Below, in pieces: positions 18,252 through 26,254 of a stretch of DNA of 64,000 nt. Every line of letters starts with the position of its first letter. Within the stretch, counting starts at the first letter, position 1. The DNA is from Couchioplanes azureus (GTDB lineage: Bacteria; Actinomycetota; Actinomycetes; Mycobacteriales; Micromonosporaceae). Under the pieces are notes generated by a model that had not been told where the DNA came from, searched no databases, and worked only from the letters and a program-made list of their open reading frames with translations. The stretch is from positions 310,001 through 374,000 of the forward strand of contig NZ_BMQY01000005.1 of assembly GCF_014648355.1 (NCBI RefSeq). The letters are read 5' to 3'. Position numbers and translations under genes: made by a program.

Positions 18252-18484
18252 CGTGATCCTTCCCAACCGAGGGGGTGTTGAGGCGGTCGGCGTCGCCGGC
18301 GGAGGGTGCCGTGACGCCGGATGGTGGTGTGACGACCTCGCGGCGTTAGCGTAGGGGAAGAGACATCGATCATCGATGACGGATGTGCATCGAAGGCCCT
18401 TGTGGACACGGCCCGCGTGACGGCGGACCATGGTATGGCTACAGTGGCAGCGCATTGATCACACTCCATCGAAAGCGCGCGCAG
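18252..18484 (+). promoter_or_regulatory. divergent control region of the NMT1-type transporter with CATCGAT operator-like site
   Basis: 233 nt between divergent genes. It contains the perfect interrupted palindrome CATCGAT-C-ATCGATG at 18364-18378 and further CATCGA half-sites at 18388-18393 and 18466-18471, suggesting a cooperative repressor or activator. A weak plus-strand promoter is GTGACG-17 nt-TACAGT ending near 18445. No TPP-riboswitch core is present. Confidence 0.5.
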
Positions 18485-19234
18485 ATGATCCGTCTCTCGG
18501 GGGTTTCCCGAACGTTCACGGGCCGTTCCGGCACCGTGGAGGCCCTGAGCGGAATCGATCTCGAGGTCGCGGAGGCCGAGTTCGTCGCCGTGCTCGGCCG
18601 CTCCGGATGCGGCAAGTCCACTCTGCTGCGTCTCGTCGCCGGCCTGCTCCCGGCCACGTCCGGGGAGGTGCGCGTGTCAGGCGACCGGGTGACGAAGCCC
18701 CGCCGCGACATGGCGATGATGTTCCAGCGGCCGGCCCTGCTGCCCTGGCGATCGGTGCTCGACAACGTGCTGCTACCGGTGCAGATCTTCGGCTGGCGGA
18801 AGGCGGCCCACCGCGAGCGGGCGCACGAGCTGCTGACCATGACCGGCCTCGGCGGCTTCGAGCGACGGCTGCCGCACGAGCTGTCGGGTGGCATGCAGCA
18901 GCGGGTGGCGCTCTGCCGCTCGCTGATCGCCAACCCGCGCGTGATGCTCATGGACGAGCCCTTCTCCGCGCTCGACGCGCTCACCCGGGAGGAGCTGTCG
19001 GGCGAGCTGCAACGCGTGCACATGGAGCTCGACACGACCATCGTCCTCGTCACCCACTCGATCGACGAGGCGGTCCTGCTCGCCGACCGGGTGGTGGTGC
19101 TCAGTCCCCGGCCGGGGCGCATCCGCGAGATCCTCGACATCAAGATCCCCCGGCCGCGCACCCTGGGCCGCGGCGCCCACCTCGACGAAGTCGCCCGGTG
19201 CAGCGCCGAGCTGCACGAACTGCTGATGGCCTAG
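18485..19234 (+). CDS. ABC transporter ATP-binding protein, SsuB/TauB/ThiZ type
   Basis: 249 aa nucleotide-binding domain: Walker A GRSGCGKSTLL, Q-loop MMFQRPALLPW, signature LSGGMQQRVALCRS, Walker B VMLMDEPFSALDA and switch His in VTHSIDEA. The Q-loop and signature variants are typical of the nitrate/sulfonate/NMT1 importer class, matching the permease and binding protein encoded divergently. The ATG at 18485 is where homology begins. The next gene starts 8 nt downstream, so they are co-transcribed. Confidence 0.93.
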   Translation: MIRLSGVSRTFTGRSGTVEALSGIDLEVAEAEFVAVLGRSGCGKSTLLRLVAGLLPATSGEVRVSGDRVTKPRRDMAMMFQRPALLPWRSVLDNVLLPVQIFGWRKAAHRERAHELLTMTGLGGFERRLPHELSGGMQQRVALCRSLIANPRVMLMDEPFSALDALTREELSGELQRVHMELDTTIVLVTHSIDEAVLLADRVVVLSPRPGRIREILDIKIPRPRTLGRGAHLDEVARCSAELHELLMA

Positions 19235-19242
19235 GGAAGTCG

Positions 19243-20184
19243 ATGCGCGTCTGCCTGTTCGTCGAGCCGCACCGCGGCGCCACCTACTCCGACCAGCTCG
19301 CCCTCGCCCGGCACGCCGAGGAGGCCGGCTTCGAGGGCTTCTTCCGCGCCGACCACTACCAGTCGATGGGCGCCGACCCGGGACTGCCCGGGCCGACCGA
19401 CGCCTGGATCACCTTGGCCGGACTGGCCCGGGAGACCTCCCGGCTGCGGCTGGGCACGCTGGTCAACTCCGCGACGTTCCGGCTGCCGGGCCCGCTCGCG
19501 ATCATGGTCGCCCAGGTGGACGCGATGAGCGGCGGCCGGGTCGAGCTCGGCATGGGCGCGGGCTGGCTCGAACGCGAGCACACCTCCTACGGCATCCCGT
19601 TCCCGCCGCTGGCCGAGCGCTTCGACCGGATGGCCGAACAGCTCGCGATCATCACGGGGCTGTGGGCCACCCCGGACGGCGCGACCTTCTCGTACGACGG
19701 CAAGCACTACCGGCTGCTGGACGCACCCGCCCTGCCCAAGCCGGTGCAGCGGCCCGGCCCGCCGGTGATCGTCGGCGGCCGGGGACCGCGGCGCACCCCG
19801 GAACTCGCCGCCCGCTTCGCGGACGAGTTCAACATGCCGTTCAAGTCGGTGGCGGAGACGGCGGCGGCCTTCGAGCGGGTACGCCGGGCCTGCGACACGT
19901 ACGCGCGCCCGGCCGACCGCCCGCTGGGGTTGTCGGCGGGCGTCGTGGTCGCGGTGGGGCGTACGGATGCCGAGGCGCACCGCCGCGCCGCGCCGCTGCA
20001 CGTGCCGAGCGCGCTGCCGCCGGAGGACCCGGTGGTCGGCTCGCCGGACGCGCTGGTGCAGCGCCTCGGCGAGCTGGCGGAGATCGGCGCCACCCGGGTG
20101 CACCTGCGGATCATCGAGATGTCCGACCTCGACCATGTGGACCTGATCGCCGAGCGGGTCCTCCCCCAGCTCGTCAACCGCTAG
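19243..20184 (+). CDS. LLM-class (luciferase-like) F420-dependent-type oxidoreductase
   Basis: 313 aa TIM-barrel luciferase-like protein: N-terminal VCLFVEP strand, RADHYQSMG, LRLGTLVNSATFRLPGPLA and GGRVELGMGAGWLEREH, the last being the cofactor phosphate-binding region of F420-using members. It probably transfers hydride with F420 or FMN; the substrate is unknown. Start ATG 8 nt after the ATPase stop with AGGGAAG upstream. Co-transcription with an NMT1-type importer suggests that it acts on the imported compound. Confidence 0.87.
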   Translation: MRVCLFVEPHRGATYSDQLALARHAEEAGFEGFFRADHYQSMGADPGLPGPTDAWITLAGLARETSRLRLGTLVNSATFRLPGPLAIMVAQVDAMSGGRVELGMGAGWLEREHTSYGIPFPPLAERFDRMAEQLAIITGLWATPDGATFSYDGKHYRLLDAPALPKPVQRPGPPVIVGGRGPRRTPELAARFADEFNMPFKSVAETAAAFERVRRACDTYARPADRPLGLSAGVVVAVGRTDAEAHRRAAPLHVPSALPPEDPVVGSPDALVQRLGELAEIGATRVHLRIIEMSDLDHVDLIAERVLPQLVNR

Positions 20185-20298
20185 CCACAGGTAACAGAGA
20201 GTCACGATTCCGGCGCCGGGACCCCCAACCGGGCGAGCCTGGATGAGGTCAGCCTTAAGAAGCGGCTTCTTCACTGGCGAGTGCCCCAGGAGATTCCG

Positions 20299-20304
20299 TA
20301 ACGT
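20299..20304 (+). promoter_or_regulatory. -10 element (TAACGT) of a possible leaderless promoter
   Basis: TAACGT lies 7 nt before the ATG at 20312. This competes with an in-frame GTG at 20303 that has GGAG about 10 nt upstream, so the start assignment rests partly on the leaderless pattern seen elsewhere in the window. Confidence 0.35.
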
Positions 20305-20311
20305 GCCCGCC

Positions 20312-22153
20312 ATGGCATTCCGGACCTGGGCCAAGCTGTTGTCCGCCACCCTCGGGGTCGGCGCGCTCGCGGGCGCGAGCCAGCTGGGGCTGGCGTACGG
20401 CCTGGGCATCGTGCGCCTGACCCGGGTCCTCGAGATCACTGACCGTGATCAATGGACCGCCCAGCTGGCGTGGATCGCCTGGTTCCCGATGACGGCCGCG
20501 GTGGCCGGCGCGCTGGCCGGAACGGCATACGTCCGCCGGTGGCGGCCGGGCTTCCGCGGCGGCGCCGCCACCGAGCTCGCCCTCGCCGCGGCCGCTGCGC
20601 TGGGCGCGGCCGTGGTCGTGCCGCTCACCATGCAGCCCGCCCGCACGGCGCAGGTCGCCGGGGTGAACCCGGTGGTGGTCATCGCCATCTGCGCGGGGCT
20701 GGGCGCGCTGGTGGGCATCTTCGCCGCGTGGGCCGCGCTCGCCCAGGCGGTGGCCCGCTGGAGCCTGATCACCATGGGCGTCGCGATCTGGTGCGTCGCG
20801 GTCGTGTCGGTGCTGCCGTCGCTGGCGCCCGGCGACCCGCTCCCCGCCGTACGCCTGGGTGTGCTCGACGCGGGCTTCCTGGCACCGGCGGTGACCCAGC
20901 GCACCGCCCTGGCCACCATGCCCGCACTGGCCCTGCTGGCCGGCGCCGTCCTGGGCTGGGCCGCACGCCGCCGCGGCCTGCCGACGATGACCATCGCGCT
21001 GGCCGGCCTGCCCGGTCCGGCGCTGCTGACCGTCTCCTACCTGATCGCCGGGCCCGGCGCGGGCGCGGACCGCTACCAGATGGTGCCCTACTGGGCGGCG
21101 ATGACCGCCACCGGCGCGGGCGTCCTGGGCTCGGTGCTGGCGGCGGTCCTGCGGCGCGCCCCCGGCCCGGCGGACGACACCGACGACGAGGCCCCGGACA
21201 CCACGGCCACCCCGGATCGGCCGCCCCTGCCGAAGCGCAGCGGCCAGGAGGAGTCGGCCATCGCGGCGGCCGGCGCGCGCCCGGCCCCTGCGCCGCCCGC
21301 GGCCGGGGTGGCCGCTGAGGCCCCCGCCCGGTCGGCGACATCCGGCCACGCCGCCGTTCCGCGCCAGCCGGGTGCGGAGGCTCCCCTGCCGGCAGGGACA
21401 CCCGCTGAGGCGGCGCGAGGTCGATCGAGCGCCGCGGACCCCTTCACGGCCCGCACCGACGAGCCACCCTCCCGGAGCACCTCACGCGGTTCGTCCCGCG
21501 GCGCCGCCCGGGGCACCGCCCGGGGCGCCTCTGGCAGCACCGCCCGCGGCGCCTCCAGTAGCGCCTCCGGCGGCACCATCCCGGGCGACCGGGAACCGAC
21601 CCCGTCGGGTGGCGGGCGCCACGCCGCGCCGGAGCCGACCCCGGTGAGCCGACCGCTCCCCCCGCCGACCGCGACGAGCGCACCCCTGCCTCAGCCGACC
21701 GCGGCGAGCGCCCCGCTGCCCCACCCCCAGCCCATGACGCCGCACCAGCCGATGTCATCCCCGCAACCGGTGACCCCGCGGCAGAAGAGGTCCCCCCGGA
21801 AGGCGGCCAACTCCCGGCAGCAGGTGAGCCCGCCGCAGCCCGCGCCGAGCGGACCCACGATGGGCGGACTGGAGGCGGCCGGACCGGCGGCCGGCGGACG
21901 AGCGGCGGCCGGACCGGCAGCCGGCAGACCGGCACAATCGGCGCCCCCGGCCCCGCGCCCCGCCAGCGATCCGCTCTCGGCCCCGCGCCCCGCCGGCGAT
22001 CAGCCCTCGGCCCCGCGCCCCGCCGGCGATCCGCCCGCGGCGGAGTCCCCGCAGGATCCGGCCTCGGGCGGCAGTCGCAGCCGGAAGAAGTTCGGGCTGC
22101 GCCGCCGCAAGGACCAGGACTACGTCGACTGGGTCAGCGGCCTCGGCAAGTAA
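20312..22153 (+). CDS. polytopic membrane protein with long disordered C-terminal tail
   Basis: About 613 aa. The N-terminal ~280 residues contain roughly seven hydrophobic helices (beginning WAKLLSATLGVGALAG). From about residue 290 the protein is almost only Pro, Ala, Ser, Arg and Gly, including RGTARGAS-type repeats and three copies of a 10-residue SAPRPAGDxx repeat near the end, then a basic SRKKFGLRRRK stretch and YVDWVSGLGK. No enzymatic motif recognised. Such actinobacterial proteins are usually annotated as hypothetical. The start could be the GTG at 20303. It converges on thiC. Confidence 0.75.
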   Translation: MAFRTWAKLLSATLGVGALAGASQLGLAYGLGIVRLTRVLEITDRDQWTAQLAWIAWFPMTAAVAGALAGTAYVRRWRPGFRGGAATELALAAAAALGAAVVVPLTMQPARTAQVAGVNPVVVIAICAGLGALVGIFAAWAALAQAVARWSLITMGVAIWCVAVVSVLPSLAPGDPLPAVRLGVLDAGFLAPAVTQRTALATMPALALLAGAVLGWAARRRGLPTMTIALAGLPGPALLTVSYLIAGPGAGADRYQMVPYWAAMTATGAGVLGSVLAAVLRRAPGPADDTDDEAPDTTATPDRPPLPKRSGQEESAIAAAGARPAPAPPAAGVAAEAPARSATSGHAAVPRQPGAEAPLPAGTPAEAARGRSSAADPFTARTDEPPSRSTSRGSSRGAARGTARGASGSTARGASSSASGGTIPGDREPTPSGGGRHAAPEPTPVSRPLPPPTATSAPLPQPTAASAPLPHPQPMTPHQPMSSPQPVTPRQKRSPRKAANSRQQVSPPQPAPSGPTMGGLEAAGPAAGGRAAAGPAAGRPAQSAPPAPRPASDPLSAPRPAGDQPSAPRPAGDPPAAESPQDPASGGSRSRKKFGLRRRKDQDYVDWVSGLGK

Positions 22154-22158
22154 CGGAT

Positions 22159-22202
22159 GGGTGACCGCAGCTGCCGCAACCAGCCGCGGCTGCGGCCACC
22201 CC
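22159..22202 (-). terminator. probable bidirectional terminator between the membrane-protein gene and thiC
   Basis: Imperfect inverted repeat: GGGTG-A-CCGCAGC-T-G pairs with CTGCGG-CCACCC, about 13 pairs with one mismatch and one G-T. It lies just after both convergent stops. Confidence 0.55.
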
Positions 22203-22208
22203 ACACCC

Positions 22209-23804
22209 CTAGTCGGTCGCGGAAGCCGTCGTCACCGGGAGGTAGACCCGGCCGCCCGCGTTCAGGAACTCGTCGCTCTTGTCCTTCATCCCCTTGGCGG
22301 CGTACTCCTTCAGCTCCTGCGTGATCTTCATCGAGCAGAACTTGGGACCGCACATCGAGCAGAAGTGCGCCGTCTTCGCGGGCGCCGCCGGCAGCGTCGC
22401 GTCGTGGTACGAGCGCGCGGTGTCCGGGTCCAGAGCCAGGTTGAACTGGTCCTCCCAGCGGAACTCGAAGCGGGCCTTGGACAGCGCGTCGTCCCAGGCC
22501 TGCGCGCCGGGGTGGCCCTTGGCGAGGTCGGCGGCGTGCGCGGCGATCTTGTAGGCGATCACGCCCGCCTTGACGTCGTCGCGGTCCGGGAGGCCGAGGT
22601 GCTCCTTCGGCGTGACGTAGCAGAGCATGGCGGTGCCGAACATGCCGATCATCGCCGCGCCGATGGCCGAGGTGATGTGGTCGTACGCGGGGGCGATGTC
22701 CGTGGTCAGCGGCCCGAGCGTGTAGAACGGCGCACCGGCGCACAGCTCCTGCTGCAGGTCGACGTTCTCCTTGATCTTGTGCATCGGCACGTGCCCCGGT
22801 CCCTCGATCATCACCTGGACGTCGTGCTCCCAGGCGACGTGCGTGAGCTCGCCGAGCGTCCGCAGCTCGGCGAACTGCGCCTCGTCGTTGGCGTCCGCGA
22901 TGGATCCGGGGCGCAGGCCGTCGCCCAGCGAGAAGGTCACGTCGTAGCGGGCGAGGATCTCGCACAGCTCGGCGAAGTTCTCGTAGAGGAAGTTCTCCCG
23001 GTGGTGCGCGAGGCACCAGGCGGCCATGATCGAGCCCCCGCGCGACACGATGCCGGTCACCCGGTCCACGGCGAGCGGCACGTACGGCAGCAGCACCCCC
23101 GCGTGCACGGTCATGTAGTCGACGCCCTGCTCGGCCTGCTCGATGACCGTCTCCCGGAAGATCTCCCAGGACAGCTTGACCGGGTCGCCGTCGACCTTCT
23201 CGAGCGCCTGGTAGATGGGCACCGTGCCGATCGGCACCGCCGAGTTGCGGATGATCGCCTCGCGGGTCTCGTGGATCCGCTTGCCGGTGGACAGGTCCAT
23301 CACCGTGTCGGCGCCCCACCGGGTGGCCCAGGTCAGCTTGTCGACCTCCTCGGCGATCGAGGAGGTGACCGCCGACGTGCCGATGTTGGCGTTGACCTTC
23401 ACCAGGAACCGCGAACCGATGATCATCGGCTCGCTCTCCGGGTGGTTGACGTTGGCGGGCAGCACGGCCCGCCCGGCCGCGATCTCCTCACGGACCACGG
23501 ACGGGTCCACGCCCTCGCGGATCGCGACGAACTCCATCTCGTCGGTGACGATGCCCGCGCGGGCGTAGGCGAGCTGGGTGGGCCGCCGTCCGGCCAGGGG
23601 CGTGCCGCCGCCCGCGACCGGCGCGACGTCCCCCCGGGCGGCGATCCACGGCCCCCGCAGCGGGGGCAGGCCGACCTCCGGATCGCTGCCCGGACCGGAC
23701 GTGTCGTAGAGCCGGACGGGCGGGTTGTCGCCGGTCAGCTCGACCTCGGCGAACGGCACCCGCAGGTCCGGCCGGGATCCCTCGACGTACACCTTGCGCC
23801 TCAT
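22209..23804 (-). CDS. thiC: phosphomethylpyrimidine synthase
   Basis: 531 aa. Radical-SAM enzyme that rearranges 5-aminoimidazole ribotide to HMP phosphate, the pyrimidine half of thiamine. The C-terminus carries the family's CxxCxxxxC iron-sulfur motif (FCSMCGPKFC about residues 480-490); N-terminal MRRKVYVEGSRPD and NVNHPESEPMIIG are typical. The ATG at 23804 follows GGGGAGGAAAC. It is the last gene of the thi operon, 75 nt after thiD; that gap holds no second riboswitch. Terminates near the hairpin at 22159-22202. Confidence 0.97.
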   Translation of the reverse strand: MRRKVYVEGSRPDLRVPFAEVELTGDNPPVRLYDTSGPGSDPEVGLPPLRGPWIAARGDVAPVAGGGTPLAGRRPTQLAYARAGIVTDEMEFVAIREGVDPSVVREEIAAGRAVLPANVNHPESEPMIIGSRFLVKVNANIGTSAVTSSIAEEVDKLTWATRWGADTVMDLSTGKRIHETREAIIRNSAVPIGTVPIYQALEKVDGDPVKLSWEIFRETVIEQAEQGVDYMTVHAGVLLPYVPLAVDRVTGIVSRGGSIMAAWCLAHHRENFLYENFAELCEILARYDVTFSLGDGLRPGSIADANDEAQFAELRTLGELTHVAWEHDVQVMIEGPGHVPMHKIKENVDLQQELCAGAPFYTLGPLTTDIAPAYDHITSAIGAAMIGMFGTAMLCYVTPKEHLGLPDRDDVKAGVIAYKIAAHAADLAKGHPGAQAWDDALSKARFEFRWEDQFNLALDPDTARSYHDATLPAAPAKTAHFCSMCGPKFCSMKITQELKEYAAKGMKDKSDEFLNAGGRVYLPVTTASATD

Positions 23805-23879
23805 GTTTCCTCCCCAATCGTGATCAACCGGACGCGACCGGGCCGCAAGGGCCCGCGCCGGCACTCGTCGTCCGCCCGC

Positions 23880-24674
23880 TCAGGCGAAGTGGTGCAGTGG
23901 CCCCGGCCCCGCTCCGAGCTTCCAGTGGCGACCGCCGGCCAGCGCCCGCGCCACATAGGACTTGGCGAAGGCGACCGCCTCCGTGATGCCGTCGCCGAGC
24001 GCCAGCCGCGCGGCGATCGCCGACGAGAACGTGCAGCCGGACCCGTGGTTGTTGACGGTCGGCACCGGCTCGCCGCGCAGCGTCGACGTCCGACCGCCGG
24101 TGTGCAGGATGTCGACGGCCAGCTCGCTGCCGGTGACCACGACCGCCTCCGGCCCGCGCGCGGCCAGCGCGGCCGCCGCCTCGGCCATCTCCTCGGCCGT
24201 CTCGACCCGGCCGTCGAGGAGGGCGCCGGCTTCGTGCCGGTTCGGCGTCAGAACGCGAGGGTACGGGAGCAGTGGCAGCACAGAAGCAACACCGGACAAC
24301 CGGCTGCCGCTGGTGGCGACCAGCACCGGATCCACCACCAGGTTCGGCAGGTCCGCGGCCCGACCGGCGAGCACCGCGGCGACCGCCGGATCCCCCACCA
24401 TCCCGACCTTGACCGCCGCCACGTCGAAGTCGGCGAGCACGGCGTCCAGCTGGGCCGCCACGATCTCCGGCGGCACCGGGTGGATGGCGGTGACACCGAG
24501 CGTGTTCTGCGCGGTGATCGACGTCAGGACCGACACCCCGTAGGTGCCCAGGGCGGCGAATGTCTTGAGGTCCGCCTGGATGCCGGCGCCACCCCCGGAA
24601 TCCGACCCGGCGATGGTGAGCACCACCCGCGGCGTTGCGCCGCCCGGTGCGGGATGCGATCGCTGTTCCGTCAT
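23880..24674 (-). CDS. thiD: hydroxymethylpyrimidine/phosphomethylpyrimidine kinase
   Basis: 264 aa ribokinase-fold kinase that phosphorylates HMP to HMP-PP. Seen: TIAGSDSGGGAGIQADLKTF at the N-terminus, DPVLVATSGSRL in the middle and the anion-hole NNHGSGCTFSSAIAA with catalytic Asp region at about 220. Length is normal. Its ATG overlaps the thiE2 stop by 4 nt (ATGA). Confidence 0.96.
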   Translation of the reverse strand: MTEQRSHPAPGGATPRVVLTIAGSDSGGGAGIQADLKTFAALGTYGVSVLTSITAQNTLGVTAIHPVPPEIVAAQLDAVLADFDVAAVKVGMVGDPAVAAVLAGRAADLPNLVVDPVLVATSGSRLSGVASVLPLLPYPRVLTPNRHEAGALLDGRVETAEEMAEAAAALAARGPEAVVVTGSELAVDILHTGGRTSTLRGEPVPTVNNHGSGCTFSSAIAARLALGDGITEAVAFAKSYVARALAGGRHWKLGAGPGPLHHFA

Positions 24675-25306
24675 GCCGCCACCGCCTCGGCCAGCATCCG
24701 GGTCGTCCGCTCCGGGTCGTCCGCTCGCATGATCGCTCCCAGCACCGCCACCCCGGCCGCCCCGGCCCGCACGCACCGCGCCGCGCGCTCGGCCGAGTCG
24801 ACGCCGCCGAGCGCGAGCCAGGGCCGGTCCCGCGCCCGCTCGCCCACCAGCGCCGCCGCGCGCTCGGGGCCCAGCGCCGGGCCGTATCCGGGCTTCGTCA
24901 CGGTCGGGAAGACCGGCGACAACGTGACATAGTCCACATCAGACAGCTGCTCGGTGCCATGCCAGGAGCGTCCCACCAGCGCCACCCCGGCGGGCCGGTC
25001 GTCCACAGCGGACAGGTGCACGGCATTGCCACCCAACGGATCCGGGCCCGCCACGATCACCCGCGCCGGTCCCGCCACGCTCCTCAGCTCCGCGGCGAGG
25101 GCGGCGCGCTCCGCGTACGGAAGATCCTTGTCCCGCAGGACGACCCAGGCCGCGCCGCCGCGGACCGCGGCCCGGACCACCTCCACGAGCGGCCCGGCGG
25201 CGAGCCGGCGGTCCGTGACCACGACGACGCCGGACGGGGTCACCACGCGGGCATCCGCCGGCCCGGGGCGGACGTCCGGGCGCGGTGTGGGGCGTGGCGC
25301 GGTCAC
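24671..25306 (-). CDS. second thiamine-phosphate synthase-like protein (ThiE2/TenI-like)
   Basis: 211 aa TIM-barrel of the ThiE/TenI family. It keeps VTDRR near the N-terminus, VLRDKDL and the C-terminal SPVFPTVTKPGYGPALG phosphate-loop region, but lacks the ND(R) motif present in the first ThiE of this operon. It may be a TenI-like thiazole tautomerase, which other thi operons carry beside ThiE; that is an inference. The GTG at 25306 overlaps the thiG stop by 4 nt. An alternative GTG at 25243 lies in an exact repeat of the same 19 nt, 63 nt downstream. Confidence 0.8.
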   Translation of the reverse strand: MTAPRPTPRPDVRPGPADARVVTPSGVVVVTDRRLAAGPLVEVVRAAVRGGAAWVVLRDKDLPYAERAALAAELRSVAGPARVIVAGPDPLGGNAVHLSAVDDRPAGVALVGRSWHGTEQLSDVDYVTLSPVFPTVTKPGYGPALGPERAAALVGERARDRPWLALGGVDSAERAARCVRAGAAGVAVLGAIMRADDPERTTRMLAEAVAA

Positions 25307-25319
25307 CACGCGGGCATCC
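25238..25319 (-). repeat. 19-bp exact direct repeat, period 63 bp, at the thiG/thiE2 junction
   Basis: The same 19 nt (plus strand GGTCACCACGCGGGCATCC) occurs at 25238-25256 and 25301-25319. The period of 63 nt is 21 codons, so it is in frame in thiE2 and each copy carries a GTG start context. Confidence 0.9.
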
Positions 25320-26052
25320 CCTCGTCCGACGTGGACGCCAGGGCGTGGTATCGCCTGGGGATGCGGCCGGCGCCGGCGGCCAGCCGCCCGGCCTCCACGG
25401 CGTGCCGCATCGCCGCCGCCATGCGCGCCGGATCGGCCGCCCGGGTGACCGCCGACGCGATCAGCACGGCGTCGCAGCCGAGCTCCATCGCGAGCGCCGC
25501 ATCGGAGGCGGTGCCGATGCCCGCGTCGAGGATCACCGGGACGTCGACGCTGTCGCGGATCAGGCGGATGTGGTGCGGATTGCCGATGCCCAGCCCGGAC
25601 CCGATCGGCGCGCCCGCGGGCATCACGGCCGCGCAGCCGGCGTCGGCCAGGCGGCGGGCCAGGATGGGGTCGTCGCTGGTGTACGGCAGCACCCGGAACC
25701 CGTCGCCGACCAGCCGCTCCGCCGCTCGCAGCAGCTCGACGCCGTCGGGCAGCAGGGTCCGCTCGTCCCCGATCACCTCGAGCTTGATCAGATCCGTCTC
25801 GAACGCGTCCCGGGCCAGGTGCGCGGCCTTGACGGCGTCCGAGGCGGTGTAGCACCCGGCCGTGTTCGGCAACACGCGCATGCCCAGCCGGTCGAGCAGG
25901 GGCAGCAGGCCGGGCCCGGCCGCGTCGACGCGGCGCAGCGCGACCGTCACCATCTCGGTGCCGGAGGCCACGATCGCGGCCTCCAGCGCCGCCAGGCTCT
26001 CCGCGCCGCCGGTGCCGAGGATCAGCCGGGACTCGCCGAACAGGTCCGCCAT
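25303..26052 (-). CDS. thiG: thiazole synthase
   Basis: 249 aa TIM-barrel enzyme that forms the thiazole ring from deoxyxylulose-5-phosphate, dehydroglycine and ThiS-thiocarboxylate. The Schiff-base lysine is in LIKLEVIGD (about residue 100); NTAGCYTASDAV and the C-terminal GIGTASDAALAMELG phosphate-binding region are typical. The ATG begins directly after thiS (TGA at 26054-26056, 1 nt gap). It acts with ThiS and ThiO encoded just upstream. Confidence 0.97.
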   Translation of the reverse strand: MADLFGESRLILGTGGAESLAALEAAIVASGTEMVTVALRRVDAAGPGLLPLLDRLGMRVLPNTAGCYTASDAVKAAHLARDAFETDLIKLEVIGDERTLLPDGVELLRAAERLVGDGFRVLPYTSDDPILARRLADAGCAAVMPAGAPIGSGLGIGNPHHIRLIRDSVDVPVILDAGIGTASDAALAMELGCDAVLIASAVTRAADPARMAAAMRHAVEAGRLAAGAGRIPRRYHALASTSDEGMPAW

Positions 26053-26053
26053 C

Positions 26054-26254
26054 TCAACCTCCCTGCGCCGCGGTGAGCACCTCGACGCGGTCGCCCTCGC
26101 TGAGCCGTGCCGCCGGCCACGCGGACCGCGGCACGACCTCCCCGTTGACCGCCACCGCGACGCCACGCCGCGCCTGGGTGAGCGCGCCGACGAGCCCCTC
26201 CACGGTGCTGTCCCGGTCGACGACGCGACCGGCGCCATTGACGATGATCTTCAT
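26054..26254 (-). CDS. thiS: sulfur carrier protein ThiS
   Basis: 66 aa ubiquitin-like carrier ending in the required Gly-Gly (AAQGG). The C-terminal glycine is adenylated and thiocarboxylated to donate sulfur to ThiG. Overlaps the end of thiO by 4 nt (ATGA). Confidence 0.95.
   Translation of the reverse strand: MKIIVNGAGRVVDRDSTVEGLVGALTQARRGVAVAVNGEVVPRSAWPAARLSEGDRVEVLTAAQGG

Noticed and set aside
18252..18484. TPP riboswitch upstream of the NMT1-type binding protein
   Set aside because: No riboswitch core on either strand; only the CATCGAT palindromes.
20303..20314. GTG 20303 as the start of the membrane-protein gene
   Set aside because: It has a GGAG at a fair distance and cannot be excluded, but the TAACGT box 7 nt before ATG 20312 would leave the GTG inside the promoter.
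23805..23879. A second TPP riboswitch directly before thiC
   Set aside because: The 75-nt gap lacks CTGAGA and the GAACCTGAT block.
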